DNA from: Cytophagales bacterium
GTDB taxonomy: Bacteria > Bacteroidota > Bacteroidia > Cytophagales > Cyclobacteriaceae
Length of the DNA: 39,175 nt
NCBI GenBank assembly: GCA_016124425.1
Contig: WGNT01000076.1
Span: 1-39,175, forward strand
Reading direction: 5' to 3'
A program made the position numbers and the translations under genes. Below are positions 9,525 through 19,831 of this stretch, in pieces. Below the pieces are notes generated by a model, which was given only the letters and a program-made list of their open reading frames with translations, was not told the DNA's origin and did no database searches. Within the stretch, counting starts at the first letter, position 1. Each line of letters opens with the position of its first letter.

Positions 9525-9826
9525 AAACGCATTAACTTTTTCAAGGTACATTGCCAACGTGACATCCATTTTCTTTCGGAATCTCTGCACCATGTCGGAT
9601 GGCTACATCACCGGTTTTTGTGGTTGAAGGGCTTACGCACTTATGGTCTATCATTCCAATAGTGCTTTCTTTCCTTGTGTGTTAACGCCATAAATTCAAT
9701 CGTCAATGCTGAATCTATTTCTTCGTAAATAGGCATAGATGCTAATCACCAAAATTTTTTTTCAATTCGGAGATGAGATTCAACACCTAACTCCCTCTAT
9801 CAATTAGTCCACCTGAAAAATTGCCA
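9525..9826. other. Gene-free interval between sigma and FecR genes
   Basis: About 300 bases. Only very short reading frames occur and none has a protein signature. I see no strong hairpin or recognisable promoter. The gap is longer than is needed for a simple operon, so the FecR gene may have its own promoter, as is common for ECF-FecR pairs in this phylum. Confidence 0.5.
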
Positions 9827-10903
9827 ATGAACCCCGATAACACCCCTACTGCCCTTTACGATTTTTTGCAGGATAAATCCTTCCTGAATTGGGTGTTAAA
9901 TTCAGACACTTCAGACGGACACTATTGGGAAGAGTTGGCAAAGGATAAGGAGAAAGGTATCCTTATTAATCAGGCCAGGGAAATAGTGTTGGAGCTCGAT
10001 AGGCCCGGAAGCGATTGGGACACGGAAGATCAATTGAAGGTACTGTCCAAGATTCATCAGCGCATAAATCTCAAAAATTCCCAAAACACACCGGTAAAAA
10101 CCCCTATTCGTACCCAACATCGCGAAATTTCACGGGTGCCTCGCTTGACACATGTTTATTCTGTGCTTGTTTTCCTTTTTCTTGGATTTGTTACAGTTGT
10201 TGCCTTGGATGTATTGAAAAGCGGGGAGGAGCCTGAAATAGCTGTACCCGAACCAGAGGTAACCTGGGTGACCAAGTTCAATCCGAAGGGTCAAAAATCC
10301 AAAATTCATCTCCCGGATGGAAGTACAGTATTGATTAATGCAGAAAGCGAGATTAGATTCAAAAGTAATTTTGGTGTAAAGGATCGGGATATTTATTTGA
10401 GCGGAGAGGCTTTTTTTGAAGTTGCTCCAGATAGTTTAATGCCCTTTCGCGTATTTTCCGAAGAAGTTATCACGAAAGCCCTTGGTACATCCTTCAATAT
10501 CAATTCCTACGATCCGGATCACATCCGCGTACAATTAGCAACGGGAAAGGTGGAAGTCTCCTGTAAATCACTTGTGAATGAGAGTGTTTTCCTTGAACCA
10601 GGGGAAGAACTACGTACTGTTGGGCGAAAATTCAAAAAGGAAAAATTTGATCTTTCAAAGGCTTTCCTTTGGAAATCGGGCGTTCTTCTCTTTGAAAATG
10701 CATCACTTACATCATTTAAATTGACACTGGAACGCTGGTATGGCGTGGACATAGAACTGGTCAATATACCGAAACATCCCCTAAAAATCTCTGGCGAGTT
10801 TAAAGACATTTACTTGAGTAACGTACTCGAAGCTATTGGGTACGCTTACGGTTTTGAATACACGATTGACCAGAAAGAGGTAAAGCTGGTTTTCACCCGT
10901 TAA
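9827..10903 (+). CDS. FecR-family anti-sigma factor, locus 1
   Basis: A product of 358 residues from ATG 9827 (MNPDNTPTALYDF). A TTG two codons earlier is in frame but less likely. A cytoplasmic N-terminal helical part is expected to bind the sigma factor. It is followed by one membrane segment near residues 106-126 (VYSVLVFLFLGFVTVVALDV). The periplasmic FecR domain contains the typical KSKIHLPDGSTVLINAES and LGTSFNINSY blocks. The C-terminal DUF4974 region (FENASLTSFKLTLERWYGVD to the end) resembles an STN fold. Role by family: senses the STN domain of the neighbouring SusC through the periplasm and releases the ECF sigma factor. Neighbours on both sides fit that circuit. Confidence 0.92.
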   Translation: MNPDNTPTALYDFLQDKSFLNWVLNSDTSDGHYWEELAKDKEKGILINQAREIVLELDRPGSDWDTEDQLKVLSKIHQRINLKNSQNTPVKTPIRTQHREISRVPRLTHVYSVLVFLFLGFVTVVALDVLKSGEEPEIAVPEPEVTWVTKFNPKGQKSKIHLPDGSTVLINAESEIRFKSNFGVKDRDIYLSGEAFFEVAPDSLMPFRVFSEEVITKALGTSFNINSYDPDHIRVQLATGKVEVSCKSLVNESVFLEPGEELRTVGRKFKKEKFDLSKAFLWKSGVLLFENASLTSFKLTLERWYGVDIELVNIPKHPLKISGEFKDIYLSNVLEAIGYAYGFEYTIDQKEVKLVFTR

Positions 10904-10940
10904 ATAGGCACTGAATGAGAAAAAAACACCTGTAAAAATA

Positions 10941-11014
10941 GGCAAAGCCAATGAAGCTCATTGACTTTGCCCGGCAAATAAAAGGTTTATCAGGCGCATT
11001 TATTTGCCTTTGCC
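10941..11014 (+). promoter_or_regulatory. Tandem stem-loops in the SusC leader, locus 1
   Basis: Hairpin 1, 10941-10971: GGCAAAGCCAATGA pairs with TCATTGACTTTGCC around an AGC loop, 14 positions with one mismatch. Hairpin 2, 10973-11008: GGCAAATAAA pairs perfectly with TTTATTTGCC around a 16-base loop. A second CTTTGCC copy at 11008-11014 could compete for the 5' GGCAAAG arm. Neither is followed by a clean T-run, so they look like leader, processing or attenuation structures between FecR and SusC rather than a full terminator. Locus 2 has a hairpin at the same place. Confidence 0.6.
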
Positions 11015-11050
11015 CCATTGCGTATCAAACACAATAAAACGACCAAATTT

Positions 11051-14000
11051 ATGAAAAAAACATTACATGCCCTATGTATGATAGGAAAATACTACCTCTA
11101 TGGATTCCTCTTCCAGCTGCTGTTTCTACAGCTGCTATATGCTGCTCCGACTAAAGCACAGGGCTCACTTGATTTAAAGGAGGTTTACCTCAGTTTAAGC
11201 TTAGAGGACGCTTCTTTGGCGGAGACCTTTGGTGAGATAAAAAAGCGCACGGAGTTTTCCTTTATTTTCGACAAACGCTTGCTTCAACTTGTAGAACCCA
11301 TCACGATCAACATTCAGGACCAGTCGCTAGAAAGCGTCTTGTTGACGCTAGCTTCATCCTACAATTTATCCTTTAAGCAAGTGGATGACAAAATCAGTGT
11401 AAAGCTCTCGAAAGAAAAGGAGGATGTGGAACCCATTTTGGTCGATGTGACCATAAGTGGTAGGGTAGTAGATTCTAATGGAGATCCTATCCCAGGGGTG
11501 ACCGTTTTTGTACCAGGTACCAACTCCGGTACGGCTACAGATATGGACGGAAACTATTCGATTGTTGTCCCGGAAGGATCCTCCTTGGTCTTTTCGTTTA
11601 TTGGTTTTGAGTCGCAGACGATTGCGGTTGGGAACCAAACCACCATTAACCTTACCTTGGAACAAAGTGCACAGGCATTAGATGAAGTTATTGTGTTGGG
11701 ATATGGTACCGCTAAAAAATCAGAATTGACAAATGCGGTAGTTCAAACTTCAGGAGATGAAATTAAAAAATCCTCTGCGGTATCCATGTCCAATGCGTTG
11801 TCAGGTAGGTTGGCTGGATTATATGTCAATCAACGTAGCGCAGTTCCCGGATTTGATGACGCACAGATTCTTGTTCGCGGGTTCAACACTACACGGAACA
11901 ACTCCGCTTTGATCGTAATCGATGGTGTAGCCAATGCTGATCCGGATGGTCTTAACCGCTTGGATCCAAATGATATAGAGTCAATTACTGTTTTGAAGGA
12001 TGCTTCAGCGGCTATTTATGGAGCACAGTCTGCGGGTGGGGTAATCCTTGTGACGACAAAAAGAGGGCAGTCAGGAAAGCCGACGTTTAACTTTACCACT
12101 TCACAGCTTTTCCAGTCCCCGACGATGGAGGTTCAATCTGCCGATATATATGATTATATGGGTGTTTTGAACAGGAATCGCGCGCTTGAAGGGGGTGTAC
12201 CCGCGTTTCCTGATGCGTTGATTGAATCCTTCAGAAATGGGACTAGACGTGCCGAAGATTGGTGGGGCGCTTTGGTTGACCCTCCTGCAACGCTTTCCAG
12301 ACAATCGTTAACCATGCGCGGTGGTTCTGATCGGGTAAGGTATTTTACTTCTGTGGGTATGGTCAATCAGGGAGGTATACTTCGAGCTGATGATAAAACG
12401 AAGCTAAAGCAATACAATGTCCGAGCGAACCTTGATGTAACAGTTACAGATGACTTGGAAGTTGGTGTCGATATCTCCTTCCGTCAGAAATATACGCAAT
12501 CGCCTCAAGGCGGTTCAGGTGCCATCGGAGCATTTGCGTCGACCAGCCCCTTACAGGAAGCCTATATAGGCGGGGACTATAGATATCCCGGTGAAGGATG
12601 GTCGCACCTAAACCCGGCAGCTAGATTATTAAGTCCAGGGTATAGAAGAGCCACAACAGATGTAGCGAATGGTACCTTTAGGTACAAATATACCGTTCCC
12701 TTTGTTAAGGGATTATCTGTAGATGGTTTTGCCTCTATTGTGAAGAGCTTCAACTACAGGAAGTCTTTTGACTATGTATGGGATTATTATGAGAAAAATT
12801 CCGCTGGCGATATCGTGAAAAGAACTTCCAGAACGGTTGAAGATATCGGGCTACGGGAAGATTTCTCCCAAAGCAGTATGGTGACGCTCAATTCCAAGGT
12901 TGCCTATGAAACAACCATCAAAACGGACCATAAGATAAGTGCCTTTGTTGCTTACGAACAAATGACCTATGATGATAACTTCTTTTGGGCACAGCGGTTG
13001 GGATTTGCATCGCCTCAGATTGATCAACTTTTCGCCGGTAGTGAAAACCGGGCCCAATGGAACAACAGTGGTGGAGCTACCCAAAATGCCCGACAAAATT
13101 ACTTCGGACGCTTGAGCTATGATTTTAGCGAAAAGTACCTATTCGGCTTCAATTTTAGGTATGACGGTTCTCCGATTTTCCCTAAAGAAACCCGTTGGGG
13201 ATTTTTTCCGGGCCTCTCCGCAGGATGGGTAGTGAGCAATGAGCCCTTTATGGCAGATAATGCGATCAGCAACATGAAATTGCGAGCCTCTTGGGGCCAG
13301 TTAGGAAATGACCGTGTTGATCCGTTTCAGTACATCGGACGGTTTGGTTATGGCCCGGGATGGGTAGTCAACGGGAATGATGTCCGAGGCATTGCAGCAC
13401 TTACAACTCCAAATCCCAATATCACCTGGGAAGTTTCCGAATCAACCAACCTAGGGCTTGAACTAGGCTTCTTAGAGGATAGATTGACCCTTGAAACTGA
13501 TATTTATAGAACCTATACCACCAACATTCTTGGTAGACGGCAAGCGTCAATCCCAGGTTATACTGGACTTATTTTACCGGATGAGAACATCGGTAAAATG
13601 AAAAGTCACGGAATAGAGTTACAGTTGGGATTCAGGGAAAATATCGGTCAGGTTTCGTACCGAATAAGTGGAAACTACTCCTTTAATGACAACGAGATTA
13701 TATTCTTTGACGAAGTTCCGCAGGCTGAACCCTATCAAAAGCTAGAGGGAATGCCAATTGGGTCTGAACTGGTCTATCATGCTATCGGTATCTATCGTAC
13801 GCAGGCAGACTTGGATAACAACGTTAACTATCCAAGGGCTGGCTTGGGAAATCTTATCTTCAAAGATCTCAATGAGGATGGTATTATTGACGGAAATGAC
13901 CGCTATCGATACAATATAAATGCTTTTCCGCGATCACAATTTGGAATGACGTTAGGGTTTGATTACAAAAACTTTGACTTAACCATGTTGCTTCAGGGAC

Positions 14001-14401
14001 AGGACGGAGGAAAATTCAGACTGGATAATGGCTTTGACACGGGTGCTAATGGAAATGGTCTTGCTTATGTGGCCAATAATACCTTCGACTTAGAAAATAC
14101 GGACGCCATTCTTCCTAGAATACGTCCGGTAGGACTTGGCGCACAGAATAATGATTTCTGGTATCATAACGCAAGATGGGTTCGCTTTAAATCTGCCGAA
14201 TTAGGATATAACTTGCCACGAACACTAACTAACAGAATCGGCATTTCCGGTTTGAGATTGTATTTGTCCGGAGAAAATCTATTCATGATTTACAACAACC
14301 TGGCAGAATTTGGGGCAGGTGACCCGGAGTTTTTAAGTGGAAAAGGTGGGACGTATCCGAATATGCGGACACTTGGTTTTGGTCTTAATCTTTCTTTTTA
14401 A
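11051..14401 (+). CDS. SusC/RagA TonB-dependent outer-membrane transporter with STN domain, locus 1
   Basis: A product of 1116 residues from ATG 11051, where a signal peptide (MKKTLHALCMIGK, then a leucine-rich core ending AAPTKAQ) starts. A TTG 11 codons upstream is in frame but would spoil the signal peptide. Domains: STN signalling domain about 43-117; carboxypeptidase-regulatory-like beta domain about 130-215 (GRVVDSNGDPIPGVTVFVPG); TonB-box-like DEVIVLGYG; plug with the SusC signature LIVIDGVANADP and SITVLKDASAAIYGA; then a 22-strand-type barrel ending LGFGLNLSF. Imports an unknown substrate with the SusD lipoprotein encoded 10 bp downstream. The STN domain implies transmembrane signalling to the FecR/ECF pair upstream. 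Confidence 0.95.
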   Translation: MKKTLHALCMIGKYYLYGFLFQLLFLQLLYAAPTKAQGSLDLKEVYLSLSLEDASLAETFGEIKKRTEFSFIFDKRLLQLVEPITINIQDQSLESVLLTLASSYNLSFKQVDDKISVKLSKEKEDVEPILVDVTISGRVVDSNGDPIPGVTVFVPGTNSGTATDMDGNYSIVVPEGSSLVFSFIGFESQTIAVGNQTTINLTLEQSAQALDEVIVLGYGTAKKSELTNAVVQTSGDEIKKSSAVSMSNALSGRLAGLYVNQRSAVPGFDDAQILVRGFNTTRNNSALIVIDGVANADPDGLNRLDPNDIESITVLKDASAAIYGAQSAGGVILVTTKRGQSGKPTFNFTTSQLFQSPTMEVQSADIYDYMGVLNRNRALEGGVPAFPDALIESFRNGTRRAEDWWGALVDPPATLSRQSLTMRGGSDRVRYFTSVGMVNQGGILRADDKTKLKQYNVRANLDVTVTDDLEVGVDISFRQKYTQSPQGGSGAIGAFASTSPLQEAYIGGDYRYPGEGWSHLNPAARLLSPGYRRATTDVANGTFRYKYTVPFVKGLSVDGFASIVKSFNYRKSFDYVWDYYEKNSAGDIVKRTSRTVEDIGLREDFSQSSMVTLNSKVAYETTIKTDHKISAFVAYEQMTYDDNFFWAQRLGFASPQIDQLFAGSENRAQWNNSGGATQNARQNYFGRLSYDFSEKYLFGFNFRYDGSPIFPKETRWGFFPGLSAGWVVSNEPFMADNAISNMKLRASWGQLGNDRVDPFQYIGRFGYGPGWVVNGNDVRGIAALTTPNPNITWEVSESTNLGLELGFLEDRLTLETDIYRTYTTNILGRRQASIPGYTGLILPDENIGKMKSHGIELQLGFRENIGQVSYRISGNYSFNDNEIIFFDEVPQAEPYQKLEGMPIGSELVYHAIGIYRTQADLDNNVNYPRAGLGNLIFKDLNEDGIIDGNDRYRYNINAFPRSQFGMTLGFDYKNFDLTMLLQGQDGGKFRLDNGFDTGANGNGLAYVANNTFDLENTDAILPRIRPVGLGAQNNDFWYHNARWVRFKSAELGYNLPRTLTNRIGISGLRLYLSGENLFMIYNNLAEFGAGDPEFLSGKGGTYPNMRTLGFGLNLSF

Positions 14402-14411
14402 CAGTTAAATC

Positions 14412-16256
14412 ATGAAAAACAGAAAAGAAACAAGCAGGCTGATGAATAGGATTTTATCACTTATGCTATGTGGGTTTTTATTCACCTCATGTAATGAAGA
14501 TCTTCTTGATGTAACCCCGTTAGATGCTATATCTGAAGACAATGTCTTTACGGATCCTGCCTTCCTTCAAAATTACGTGTACAATATGTACAATGGCATC
14601 AGGCCTCACTGGAGGCCTGGTACAGGGGGCTTTGTTGGACTGACCGACATTGCTGTATCTGCGCCTGATACACATGACAGGGCTGGAGGTATCCGCCAGT
14701 ATTTGGAGGGAAATATCACGCCGGATAATGTTACGCAATTGACGAACGTATGGGCCGAGCAATATGACTTTATCCGAAGAGCAAATATTTTCTTCGAAAA
14801 AGTGGAAGGTTCTACCATTAATGCCCAATTGTTGGACCGCATGAAAGGAGAAGTACATTTTCTCCGGGCTTGGATGTATTTTGAACTGATTAGGACTTTT
14901 GGCGGCGTGCCTTTAATTACGAACAGTTTCCGATTGGATGATGATTCATTTGATGTTTCCAGAAACACCTACGAGGAATGCGCAAAGTTTGTATTGGATG
15001 AGGCTGAATTGGCGATTACCCTGCTAGATGGAGCCACCCCGGCCGCTGGAAAGGTAAGCAAAGCAGCCGCAATGGGTTTAAAGGCCCGTATGTTGCTGTA
15101 CATGGCTAGCCCATTGAACAACCCAACAAATGACCTGAGCAAGTGGCAGGCAGCAGCAGTAGCGACCAAGGCCGTGATTGATGCCGGTTTTACGCTACAT
15201 CCCACACACGAGGATTTATTCTTTCAGCCGGTGAAAACAGACGAAACCATCTTTGGAAGAACGTATACAGCAGGATCAAGAATTCCGGATTGGGGATATA
15301 ACTACGACTATTGGCCAAGCGGGTTTGATGCAAGACAGCGCCTTATGCCTACCCAGCATTTTGTCAATATGTTCCAAATGGAAAACGGTGAATACCCCTA
15401 TTTGCCCGATGGTAGAACGGTTAATCCCGCTTCCGGCTACGACGAGCAAAATCCAAATGTGAACCGAGATCCGCGGTATTACAGCTATATCCTGTATCCT
15501 GGCGCTGGCCCGGTTAATATCATCGACGGGTCAAAGAGTACAAAGCGGCTTTATGAATACTGGGAGGATGCCAACCCTAATCCTGATAATCAGCCCCCTT
15601 ATCAAAATCCAAATAAGATCGACCCTATCAACAACCAAACTTTGTTTGACTTCGGGCGGGATTCTAGGACCTATTGGATAAAGGGATTGACACCCTTTCA
15701 CTGGAGGGTGCAAACCGGCTATACGTTTAGAAAATTATTGGATTTCCAAGGGCCCCGTGCCAGCTTTGATTTTGACTACAGTCAGATGACCGTATTTATG
15801 AGATTGGCTGAGTTTTACCTCAATTATGCTGAAATTCAGATTGCCTTGGGAAATGAAGACGTGGCAAGACAGTATATCAATATGGTGCGCAAGCGGCCTT
15901 CTGTCAATATGCCGGACATCACTAGTTCAGGCGCCAACCTGGTTCGTGATTACCGAAACGAACGTGCAGTTGAACTTCACTTGGAGGACATGCGGTTCTG
16001 GGATTTATTACGCTGGAAGGCAGCACCTGGCAACATAGACCTAAATCCAATTAGAGGGCTAACGAGTGTCACCATGGACTGGTCTACCGCTCAGGCAGGC
16101 GACTTGATGGGTACCTTGAACTATACCTATGGGAACGTCCCAGACGCAGATCCCCGGTTTCCGTGGCCAGGCGATCATTACTATCGCTTTCCAATTCCTA
16201 GAGAAGAAATCCAGCGTAGCAACAACAATATTCAGCAGAACCCTGGATATGAATGA
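14412..16256 (+). CDS. RagB/SusD-family nutrient-binding lipoprotein, locus 1
   Basis: A product of 614 residues, longer than the locus 2 homologue (487). The lipobox reads LFTSC before NEDLLD, so it is a lipoprotein, probably on the cell surface as lid of the SusC barrel. Family landmarks: an N-terminal DVTPLDAISEDNVFTD block, the TPR-like helix HFLRAWMYFELIRTFGGVPLI, the C-terminal VELHLEDMRFWDLLRWK, and the terminal FPIPREEI...QQNPGYE typical of SusD. Translated directly after SusC and followed by a strong terminator. An alternative start at 14442 (MNRILSLMLCG) would give a more usual signal peptide. The ligand cannot be read from sequence, and no carbohydrate-active enzyme is encoded nearby. 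Confidence 0.94.
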   Translation: MKNRKETSRLMNRILSLMLCGFLFTSCNEDLLDVTPLDAISEDNVFTDPAFLQNYVYNMYNGIRPHWRPGTGGFVGLTDIAVSAPDTHDRAGGIRQYLEGNITPDNVTQLTNVWAEQYDFIRRANIFFEKVEGSTINAQLLDRMKGEVHFLRAWMYFELIRTFGGVPLITNSFRLDDDSFDVSRNTYEECAKFVLDEAELAITLLDGATPAAGKVSKAAAMGLKARMLLYMASPLNNPTNDLSKWQAAAVATKAVIDAGFTLHPTHEDLFFQPVKTDETIFGRTYTAGSRIPDWGYNYDYWPSGFDARQRLMPTQHFVNMFQMENGEYPYLPDGRTVNPASGYDEQNPNVNRDPRYYSYILYPGAGPVNIIDGSKSTKRLYEYWEDANPNPDNQPPYQNPNKIDPINNQTLFDFGRDSRTYWIKGLTPFHWRVQTGYTFRKLLDFQGPRASFDFDYSQMTVFMRLAEFYLNYAEIQIALGNEDVARQYINMVRKRPSVNMPDITSSGANLVRDYRNERAVELHLEDMRFWDLLRWKAAPGNIDLNPIRGLTSVTMDWSTAQAGDLMGTLNYTYGNVPDADPRFPWPGDHYYRFPIPREEIQRSNNNIQQNPGYE

Positions 16257-16285
16257 TGGCTTGATTTAATTCCCAATTGATTATT

Positions 16286-16336
16286 CCACAGAAGTATGAA
16301 AGCAGTAGCTTTTATACTTCTGTGGTTATTTTGGTT
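16286..16336 (+). terminator. Strong intrinsic terminator after SusD, locus 1
   Basis: CCACAGAAGTATGAAAGC (16286-16303) pairs with GCTTTTATACTTCTGTGG (16308-16325) around an AGTA loop: 18 positions with one mismatch. It is followed by the T-rich stretch TTATTTTGGTT. It separates the SusCD pair from the four lipoprotein genes that follow, which may therefore be read at a lower level or from their own promoter. Confidence 0.85.
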
Positions 16337-16373
16337 AAAGGCAGGCAGGTAGCATGCTTAAATAAAAAACAGA

Positions 16374-19300
16374 ATGAAAGAACAGCCCGAAAGTCGAGGT
16401 CTTCTAAACATCAAAGGCAGTAACCCAACCTATTTACTCTTATATCTGGCATTTTTGGGGATATGGGTAAGCTGTGGTGTGTCTTCGGACAAGAAGCAGT
16501 TGTTTGAAGAATTGTCCGCAAGGTCTACAGGAATTACTTTTTCCAATGACCTTACCGAAAACGACTCCATCAACTATTTCAACTACATGTACATCTACAT
16601 GGGGGGCGGTGTAGCTATAGGTGACTTTAATAACGATGGCTTACAGGATATTTACTTCACGGGAAATATGGTTCCCAACAAACTATACCTCAACAAAGGC
16701 AACTTGAAGTTTGAGGATATTACAGATCAGGCCGGGGTTGCCGGAGATGGGAGATGGATGACAGGTGTTACTGTGGGTGATGCCAATCAAGATGGCTGGT
16801 TGGATATCTATGTCAGCGTATCTGGAAAATGGGAAACAACTAAAAATTTGCTTTTTATCAATGATGCCAAAGAAGGCGAGATTCCGACGTTTACGGAAAT
16901 GGGCGAAGCATACGGATTGGCAGATGAAGGAAATAGTACCCAAGCCGTTTTTTTTGATTATGATGGGGATGGCCTTCAGGACCTTTATGTCATTAATTAT
17001 CCAATAGTACCGTCGCGAACAAGCATGGTAGAGTACTTAACCTTCAGGTATGAAGCTCCCTATCATCGAAGCGACCGCCTCTACAGAAACGAAGGCAAAG
17101 GTAAATTTACAGATAAGACACAAGCTGCCGGGCTCGACAAATACGGGCTTTCATTGGGTGTTTCAGTGGCCGATTTTAACCAAGATGGCTGGCCGGACGT
17201 GTACGTCTCTAATGACTTTAGTACTCCCGATTTTTTCTATATAAACAATCAGGACGGAACTTTTACCGACTTTAACCTGGATCTTACCAATCACACGTCC
17301 TATTTTGGTATGGGAACAGACGTAGCGGATATTAATAATGACGGCTATTTAGATATCTATCAAGTAGATATGATGCCCAAAAGCTACCGTAGGGCAAAGG
17401 AAAATATGGATAGCATGGATCCTGAACGGTTCTATTCCATGGTCAAAAATGACATGCACCACCAGTATTCCATCAATACACTCCAACTTCATATGGGGAT
17501 GGATACCAATGGCCTCCCGCGCTTTGGCGACATCGGAAAGATGGCAGGGGTTTCTTCTACTGACTGGAGCTGGGCGTCACTTCTTGCGGACCTCGACAAT
17601 GACGGCTATAAGGACATCTACGTAACCAATGGTGTCAGAAGGGATATCAACAACAGTGACTACTTCCGCAGTGATGAAGTGCAGAATTTTGACGATGGGA
17701 ATTCACTTGACTTGACAAAAAAAATCCCTTCAGAGAAAATTAAGAACTTTGCCTTCCAGAATAACAAGGACATGACCTTCTCAGACGTCTCGGAATCCTG
17801 GGGAATCAACTTCAACGGGTTTTCAAACGGCGTCGCTTATGTGGATTTGGACAATGACGGAGATTTGGATTTGGTGATCAACAACCTGGATGATCCGGCT
17901 ACCGTGTACGAAAACAAAGCCAACGAGCTGGCTACAAATAATTTCCTTCAAATCAAGCTTGTGGGGGAAAGTAACAACCCGCTTGGACTTGGGGCAAAAA
18001 TCTGGGTGGAAACCGATTCGCTTATCCAATTCCAAGAAGTTACACTGACCAGGGGATTTCAATCCTCCGTAGACCCTACCGTTCATTTCGGCGTAGGAAA
18101 AGCAGCTAGTATAAGCCGATTGCGTGTGGTTTGGCCTGATGGAAGGGCGTATATTGCTGAAGATGTATCGGCAAATCAACGAATTACCGTTTCCATATCA
18201 GAAGCATATGAGGTTCCTGATACCTCTGCTACAGCCCGACCTACCTTTTTCAAGGACATTACGGCCGAGGTAGGCCTCAATCACGCCCATGTGGAAAATG
18301 AATTCAATGATTTTCAATACCAGGTATTGTTACCGCACAAAATCTCCGAATACGGTCCCGCGTTCGCGGTAGGGGATATAGATAATGATGGACTGGATGA
18401 TTTTTATATTGGGGGGTCCAGTGGCAATAGTGGCAAAATGTTCCTTCAGAATCGAGATGGGACATTTACCCCAATACTGGATGCGCTTTGGGAGAAGGAT
18501 AGGTTTCAGGAAGATGTTTCCGCCCTCTTTTTTGATGCCAATGGGGATGGTCTTCCTGATTTATACGTCGTTTGTGGGGGCAATGAACTCCGAAAAGGAG
18601 ACGTGTACTACCAGGACAAGCTTTATATAAATAAGGGGAACGGACAGTTCGAAAAATCAGAAACAGCGCTCCCTGTCATGCGGGAAAGTGGCTCGGTGGT
18701 CATTGCCTCTGATATCGATAATGACGGTGATTTGGATTTGTTTGTCGGAGGAAGGGTAACACCCAGAAATTATCCCCATGCACCAAAAAGTTATATCCTA
18801 CGAAATTCCAGTAGTCAGGGTGAGGTCAAATTTGAAGATGTGACCGAAGAGGTAGCTCCGGATTTGCTGGACTTGGGTATGGTGACGAAGGCCCAGTGGG
18901 TAGACGTTGACGGGGATAATACGAAAGATCTGATCTTGGTCGGCGAGTGGATGGGTATTACCTATTTGAAAAACACAAATGGCACCTTTGAAGACCATAC
19001 GGCGAGGTCAGGATTGGAAAACACGACCGGATGGTGGTTTGGCCTTCACGGCGATGATTTTGACGGCGATGGGGATATGGATTTCATGGTGGGAAATCTC
19101 GGTAAAAACTACAAGTACCAGGCAAGTGATGCATCTCCTTTCAGTCTGTATGTATATGACTACGACAATGACAGCAAAGACGACCTTGTGCTTAGCTATC
19201 TGGATAAGGGCGTTCGCGTTCCGGTGAGAGGTAGGGAATGTTCTTCGCAACAGATACCTGCGATCAAGGTCAAATTCAAAGATTATAAATCTTACGCGTC

Positions 19301-19781
19301 TGCTACGTTGGAGCAAATCTATACTACCGAACACCTGGAAAAAGCCAAACATTATGAGGTTAGAGATTTTTCCCACAAGTACGTGGAAAATCTAGGAGGT
19401 GGCTCCTTCCGGCTTAAGCCGCTCCCGGCATTTACCCAAATTTCCTCCATCAATACCATGGTTACGCTTGATGCAAATCAGGACGGTCACATGGATGTCC
19501 TCTACGCAGGCAACCTCTATGGCTCCGAAGTGGAAACCCCGCGAAATGATTCCAGTTATGGAGGCCTTTTACTTGGCGGCGGCAAGGGTGGCTTTGAAAG
19601 TCAGCTGCCCTATCAAAGCGGCTTAATGATTCGCGGGGAAGTAAAATCAGCGGTGAAAATGAAGCTGGCGGGAGGCTTCGAAGGGGTTTTGTTTGCAAAA
19701 AACAATGCCCCCCTCCAACTGATCCGAATTGAAAAGCATGAAAATCTCGGCTTTATGGCTTCTTCTGCTCCTAAGCCCTGA
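16374..19781 (+). CDS. FG-GAP/VCBS repeat lipoprotein with ASPIC/UnbV domain
   Basis: A product of 1135 residues. The lipobox is near residue 34 (FLGIWVSCG). About 13 calcium-binding D.N.DG..D motifs are spread over two blocks, residues about 75-510 and 660-1090 (for example [38 protein letters not shown]), predicting beta-propeller folds. Between them lies an ASPIC/UnbV domain (about 523-605: [34 protein letters not shown]). Such proteins, often labelled CRTAC1-like, commonly accompany SusCD pairs in Bacteroidota. Their molecular role is not established; surface binding or scaffolding is plausible. It lies downstream of the terminator and is the first of four consecutive lipoprotein genes on the same strand. 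Confidence 0.9.
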   Translation: MKEQPESRGLLNIKGSNPTYLLLYLAFLGIWVSCGVSSDKKQLFEELSARSTGITFSNDLTENDSINYFNYMYIYMGGGVAIGDFNNDGLQDIYFTGNMVPNKLYLNKGNLKFEDITDQAGVAGDGRWMTGVTVGDANQDGWLDIYVSVSGKWETTKNLLFINDAKEGEIPTFTEMGEAYGLADEGNSTQAVFFDYDGDGLQDLYVINYPIVPSRTSMVEYLTFRYEAPYHRSDRLYRNEGKGKFTDKTQAAGLDKYGLSLGVSVADFNQDGWPDVYVSNDFSTPDFFYINNQDGTFTDFNLDLTNHTSYFGMGTDVADINNDGYLDIYQVDMMPKSYRRAKENMDSMDPERFYSMVKNDMHHQYSINTLQLHMGMDTNGLPRFGDIGKMAGVSSTDWSWASLLADLDNDGYKDIYVTNGVRRDINNSDYFRSDEVQNFDDGNSLDLTKKIPSEKIKNFAFQNNKDMTFSDVSESWGINFNGFSNGVAYVDLDNDGDLDLVINNLDDPATVYENKANELATNNFLQIKLVGESNNPLGLGAKIWVETDSLIQFQEVTLTRGFQSSVDPTVHFGVGKAASISRLRVVWPDGRAYIAEDVSANQRITVSISEAYEVPDTSATARPTFFKDITAEVGLNHAHVENEFNDFQYQVLLPHKISEYGPAFAVGDIDNDGLDDFYIGGSSGNSGKMFLQNRDGTFTPILDALWEKDRFQEDVSALFFDANGDGLPDLYVVCGGNELRKGDVYYQDKLYINKGNGQFEKSETALPVMRESGSVVIASDIDNDGDLDLFVGGRVTPRNYPHAPKSYILRNSSSQGEVKFEDVTEEVAPDLLDLGMVTKAQWVDVDGDNTKDLILVGEWMGITYLKNTNGTFEDHTARSGLENTTGWWFGLHGDDFDGDGDMDFMVGNLGKNYKYQASDASPFSLYVYDYDNDSKDDLVLSYLDKGVRVPVRGRECSSQQIPAIKVKFKDYKSYASATLEQIYTTEHLEKAKHYEVRDFSHKYVENLGGGSFRLKPLPAFTQISSINTMVTLDANQDGHMDVLYAGNLYGSEVETPRNDSSYGGLLLGGGKGGFESQLPYQSGLMIRGEVKSAVKMKLAGGFEGVLFAKNNAPLQLIRIEKHENLGFMASSAPKP

Positions 19782-19831
19782 CTGTTAACGTTGGTTCAAA
19801 TTCCCCAAAAGCTCCTAACCATACAAACAGC

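Noticed and set aside
11018..11050. Upstream TTG start for the locus 1 SusC gene (and similar TTG extensions at 9821 and 37631)
   Set aside because: In each case a downstream ATG gives a better N-terminus (signal peptide or family start), and the extension runs through leader hairpins or repeats.
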